64,000 nucleotides of DNA from Microthyrium microscopicum (Eukaryota; Ascomycota; Dothideomycetes; Microthyriales; Microthyriaceae): positions 104,014 through 168,013 of the forward strand of contig MU004237.1 of assembly GCA_010405405.1 (NCBI GenBank). The letters run 5' to 3'. The position numbers were made by a program, and so were the translations under genes. This document shows positions 61,200 through 64,000 of this stretch, piece by piece. Each line of letters begins with the position of its first letter. Position 1 is the stretch's first letter. The notes beneath the pieces were generated by a model. It did not search any database. It was given only the letters and a program-made list of their open reading frames with translations, and had not been told where the DNA came from.

Positions 61200-62985
61200 T
61201 CCTGGCTATATTGATATGACACAACAACTCGGAGCGTCATAATTCATCAGAGAGATGATGGGATGAAATCAAACGACCGGATTCGCCAAGACTGGAATTT
61301 CCTGATGTCGTCAAGAATTGAACATGGGATTCTTACCATGGGTGGTCAGCGATGTGAAGCTGAAGCTGTAGCATGTTGATAGCTTAGAGGATGCTCTCCA
61401 ATGAGAGAAACGGCTCGTGTAGTAGGATACGGAGGTTGAGGAGACAGGATCGTGTAGACGACAGGGACAGGTGCCAAAGCCAATTTCAAACTGGTGTATC
61501 TTCAGAGTAGAGACCAACCTTGAGGTAACTTGCTCCGTTTAACTTTCTTCCTGGTAATGCTTTGTTGACTTTACGGAAGGAACAGTGAAGCTCTAGTACT
61601 GTGTACCGGTCAGTATGTTCAATGTTGATCAATTGACGTAGTGTGTCTAGTACTAAACTAATATTCACTTACTCAATTGGGAAAGTAATCGGAGATTTGC
61701 TCTACCTATGTCACCGTATGAGGATGATGTAAAGAATACGTAGCCACTGGTAGGGGCACGAGAAAGAGACTCAAAGAGGACACGACGTCAGACCACAAGC
61801 AGTACGGAGTACAGTACGAAGAGTTGAGGAGATATAGAATACTACTTGGATCAACACATACTTACCCTCTAAAAGAATGCTGGGGTAGGTCTCACTTTAT
61901 ACGGAATCATAAATACCAGTCTTCACGTCAATATTATCAGCCTCTCGCTCACCCCGCCTCTATCTTGATCTGGAATCCTTCACCCATTCAACGCTGTTCA
62001 ATCTTCATCCGCACACTCCAATTGCGCCAATGCCAATGACTCTAATGCCATCGCGCCTATGCTGCCGTGCACATGCACAAAAACATCACGTGTGAAGCGC
62101 CTGATGGCTCTGTTTCTCACTGCATCTGCAGCTCTTTGTTCACCTATTCTCTCCTACGTCAAATCGGATCTTGCCCACTCAGAGCTCTCGGAGTGTCTCC
62201 GCATACCAAGCACCAGAGTATCCAATCACCAAGAATCCAATTACTCTTCAAAGCACTAGTTAATCAGCTGCCCACAATGACTGCCGACTGCTGATCTGGT
62301 GTCTTTTGCACTGATAGTATGCTCAGTAGTCTTTGCTCTGTTACTTTACTGTGTGACAAGGCTAGGTCAGCCGTATAGACCGTATAAGGGAGACTCTTGT
62401 GGAGTTACTTGTTATGGTGATTGGCTAATGGCATGCAGTTGCAGAAACGGGGTCCTTCAATTTTTTTTCTTCACGTCCACCTGCTGTGTCTATCGTGCAT
62501 TGAACCATGTGTGGTGGCGTGGCAAAATTGACGGCACGAGAAAGACGTGGCCGGTTTCTCTAACTTGGCACTTCATGGAATATAAGTCCACTCTTCCAGA
62601 AAAGAATGCTAAGAAGATCGTATCTTAGTACTCTATTTGAATCGAGCTGCGAATGGCAGCGAAGCAACTTCATCGCCGCCATCGCGAGAGACTGGAGAAT
62701 ATAGGAGCGCGAGATGAGTCAACTTCAGTCTCAACGCCTCTTATCAGCATCGTGACTTGTTTCACACGGCCCAGAGTAGGCCAACAGATAACTGCAGCTG
62801 CAAAGCACAATTTGTCTCACTCCCGCCCGTGGGACACTAGATTCAAAACCTACTGCCTGAACCGCAGTCGTGTCTAACCTCATGTTCATGAATTCAATGC
62901 TATCTAAATAAAATCAAGGGTATATGCGCGCGTAACGGGTCTTTGCTAGCCGTCCGAAAAACAAAGAGCATCCATAACAAGAGAA
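61200..62985. other. Gap before the histidine kinase, no gene seen
   Basis: About 1.8 kb with only short frames. A GTACGGAGTAC palindrome near 61.80 kb is of a kind scattered in fungal genomes. The divergent orientation to the left and the 3' end of the kinase to the right mean no promoter for the kinase is expected here. Confidence 0.4.
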
Positions 62986-64000
62986 TTACTTCCAGGATCC
63001 AGCCTGGTCTTCTAATAAGCCCAATAGTGCCTTGAATTTCAATGGTTTCGTAAGATAATGATCAGCTCCGCTACTGATTGCATCCATTCGTGCTGAAGTG
63101 CTCGCTAGGCCTGTGACGGCTACGATCATTGCTCGTTTGCGGTCGCTGGTTTGTTCGTAAGTGCGTATTTCGCGGGTTGCGGTGTTGCCATCCATAATGG
63201 GCATTGAGGTATCTATTTGAGTTAGCATGGTAGGTCAAATGTCGAGTGGAGGTGATAGATGGGAAAACAAGTTGGCTGTTCCCAACAGCCGTAATGAGAG
63301 CAAGCCAATTATTTTGGCCTTCCGTTGGATGAAGCTTACCCATGAGGACAACATCGAATGGCCGAGGGGAGTCTTTGAACTTGTTGAGTGCGTCTTGGCC
63401 GTCAAAGGCCTCCATATGGGGATAGCCTTTGTTGTTCATAAGAGCGATAAGGAGCTGCGTATTTTGTTAGTGATGATACATCTTCATGTTGTGCGGACTT
63501 ACTCGTCGATTGATTTGGTTATCATCTACGACTAGGACATATGGGCCGTTGGTATTCTCTTTCGTCGCGGGCTCTGTCTTGGTGGGAGGTACAGTTTGTG
63601 CCATGCTTTTTCTTTGAGTTGATGATGATCGACTGGCTGATGGCTGATCTGCTTGACGAAGTACAAGAGTGTTTTGTCTCTCCAGTCCAGGACGATTGAG
63701 TTCAGCTGATTGTTGTCGGTCGAGACAGCTCCCCAGAGTCCTTGCGAGTTTGAAAGGTCCACATCTGTTTGTTATGTTTAGTGTATGTTGCAAGACAGCT
63801 GATATGATGACTTACGGTTGAGCTATGATCTCCACGATGCTAGACTGATCCAACACTCGTACATCATTTCGCAGCGCCGAAGCTTCAATGGCGTCCAGCG
63901 CCAGAAAAACGACTACAGGTGTTTTCCGCTCCGGGATACTCCTCGAACGCACGATAGATAGAGTGTCAAAGCTTGGTTCAACGCAAATCACAAAGTCTGT
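62986..64000 (-). CDS. Hybrid histidine kinase, C-terminal part with receiver domain (5' end outside window)
   Basis: Exons read from the right edge: 63816->64000, 63503-63764, 63340-63454 and 62986-63212, all in matching phases. The visible part is the C-terminus: a segment ending EIIAQPCGPFKLARTLGSC, a disordered linker, then a receiver domain. The receiver has the acidic pair in YVLVVDDNQINRR, the phospho-acceptor Asp in VVLMDTSMPIMDG (formed across the 127-nt intron), the Thr in VAVTGLAS and Lys in YLTKPLKF. It ends five residues after the last helix (AGSWK). Fungal hybrid kinases use such domains to pass phosphate to Ypd1-like proteins in osmotic, oxidative or developmental signalling. 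The group cannot be assigned without the sensor part. Confidence 0.88.

Noticed and set aside
61795-61825. GTACGGAGTAC palindrome (also near 13.79 kb)
   Set aside because: This kind of short palindrome is scattered in many fungal genomes; no link to a gene seen here.

Overview
The window is nuclear DNA of a filamentous ascomycete (Pezizomycotina). Genes carry short introns, mostly 46-80 nt with GTAAGT-like donors and CTAAC/CTGAC-like branch sites, and lie on both strands. Typical Pezizomycotina families are present: a HET-domain protein, a DUF3176 protein, a MATA-type HMG-box protein, deuterolysin, an FSH1 hydrolase and a highly reducing PKS. The class cannot be fixed from the sequence alone. 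I built all gene models by hand by joining open frames at plausible splice sites and checking codon phase across every junction. Intron boundaries are therefore inferences.

1-34 kb is a mixed neighbourhood. It holds a golgin of the TMF/Sgm1 type (cut by the left edge), a Nit2-like amidase, exosome subunit RRP42, an HMG-box regulator, a MetE-like enzyme, an unrecognised three-exon gene with odd repeat-bearing introns, a tiny CHZ-like acidic protein, a GPI-anchored protein, an unrecognised basic nuclear-looking protein, a HET-domain gene, a secreted deuterolysin (M35), an AA11-like LPMO, a DUF3176 membrane protein and an aquaglyceroporin with an altered second NPA box. Several gaps of 1-2.5 kb between them look gene-free or hold decayed fragments.

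About 35.2-59.0 kb is a biosynthetic gene cluster. In order it contains: type-B carboxylesterase 1 (-), carboxylesterase-like protein 2 (+), a flavin-dependent phenol-type halogenase (-), a 14-TM MFS exporter (-), an FSH-type serine hydrolase (-), a possible small gene (-), a seven-exon highly reducing PKS (KS-AT-DH-psiMT-ER-KR-ACP, +) and a 4-coumarate-CoA-ligase-like acyl-CoA synthetase (+). The PKS has no release domain, so the FSH hydrolase (related to trans-acting LovG-type thioesterases), the esterases or the CoA ligase could free or transfer the chain. The halogenase suggests a chlorinated (or brominated) product, and the MFS would export it. No non-reducing PKS, P450 or pathway regulator is visible, which makes the halogenase's substrate an open question. 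Two genes in the cluster need micro-exons of 4 and 5 nt, and two use GC-AG introns.

The right flank (59.4-64 kb) returns to conserved genes: EMC5, a luciferase-domain (DUF5519-like) protein, and the C-terminal end of a hybrid histidine kinase cut by the right edge.
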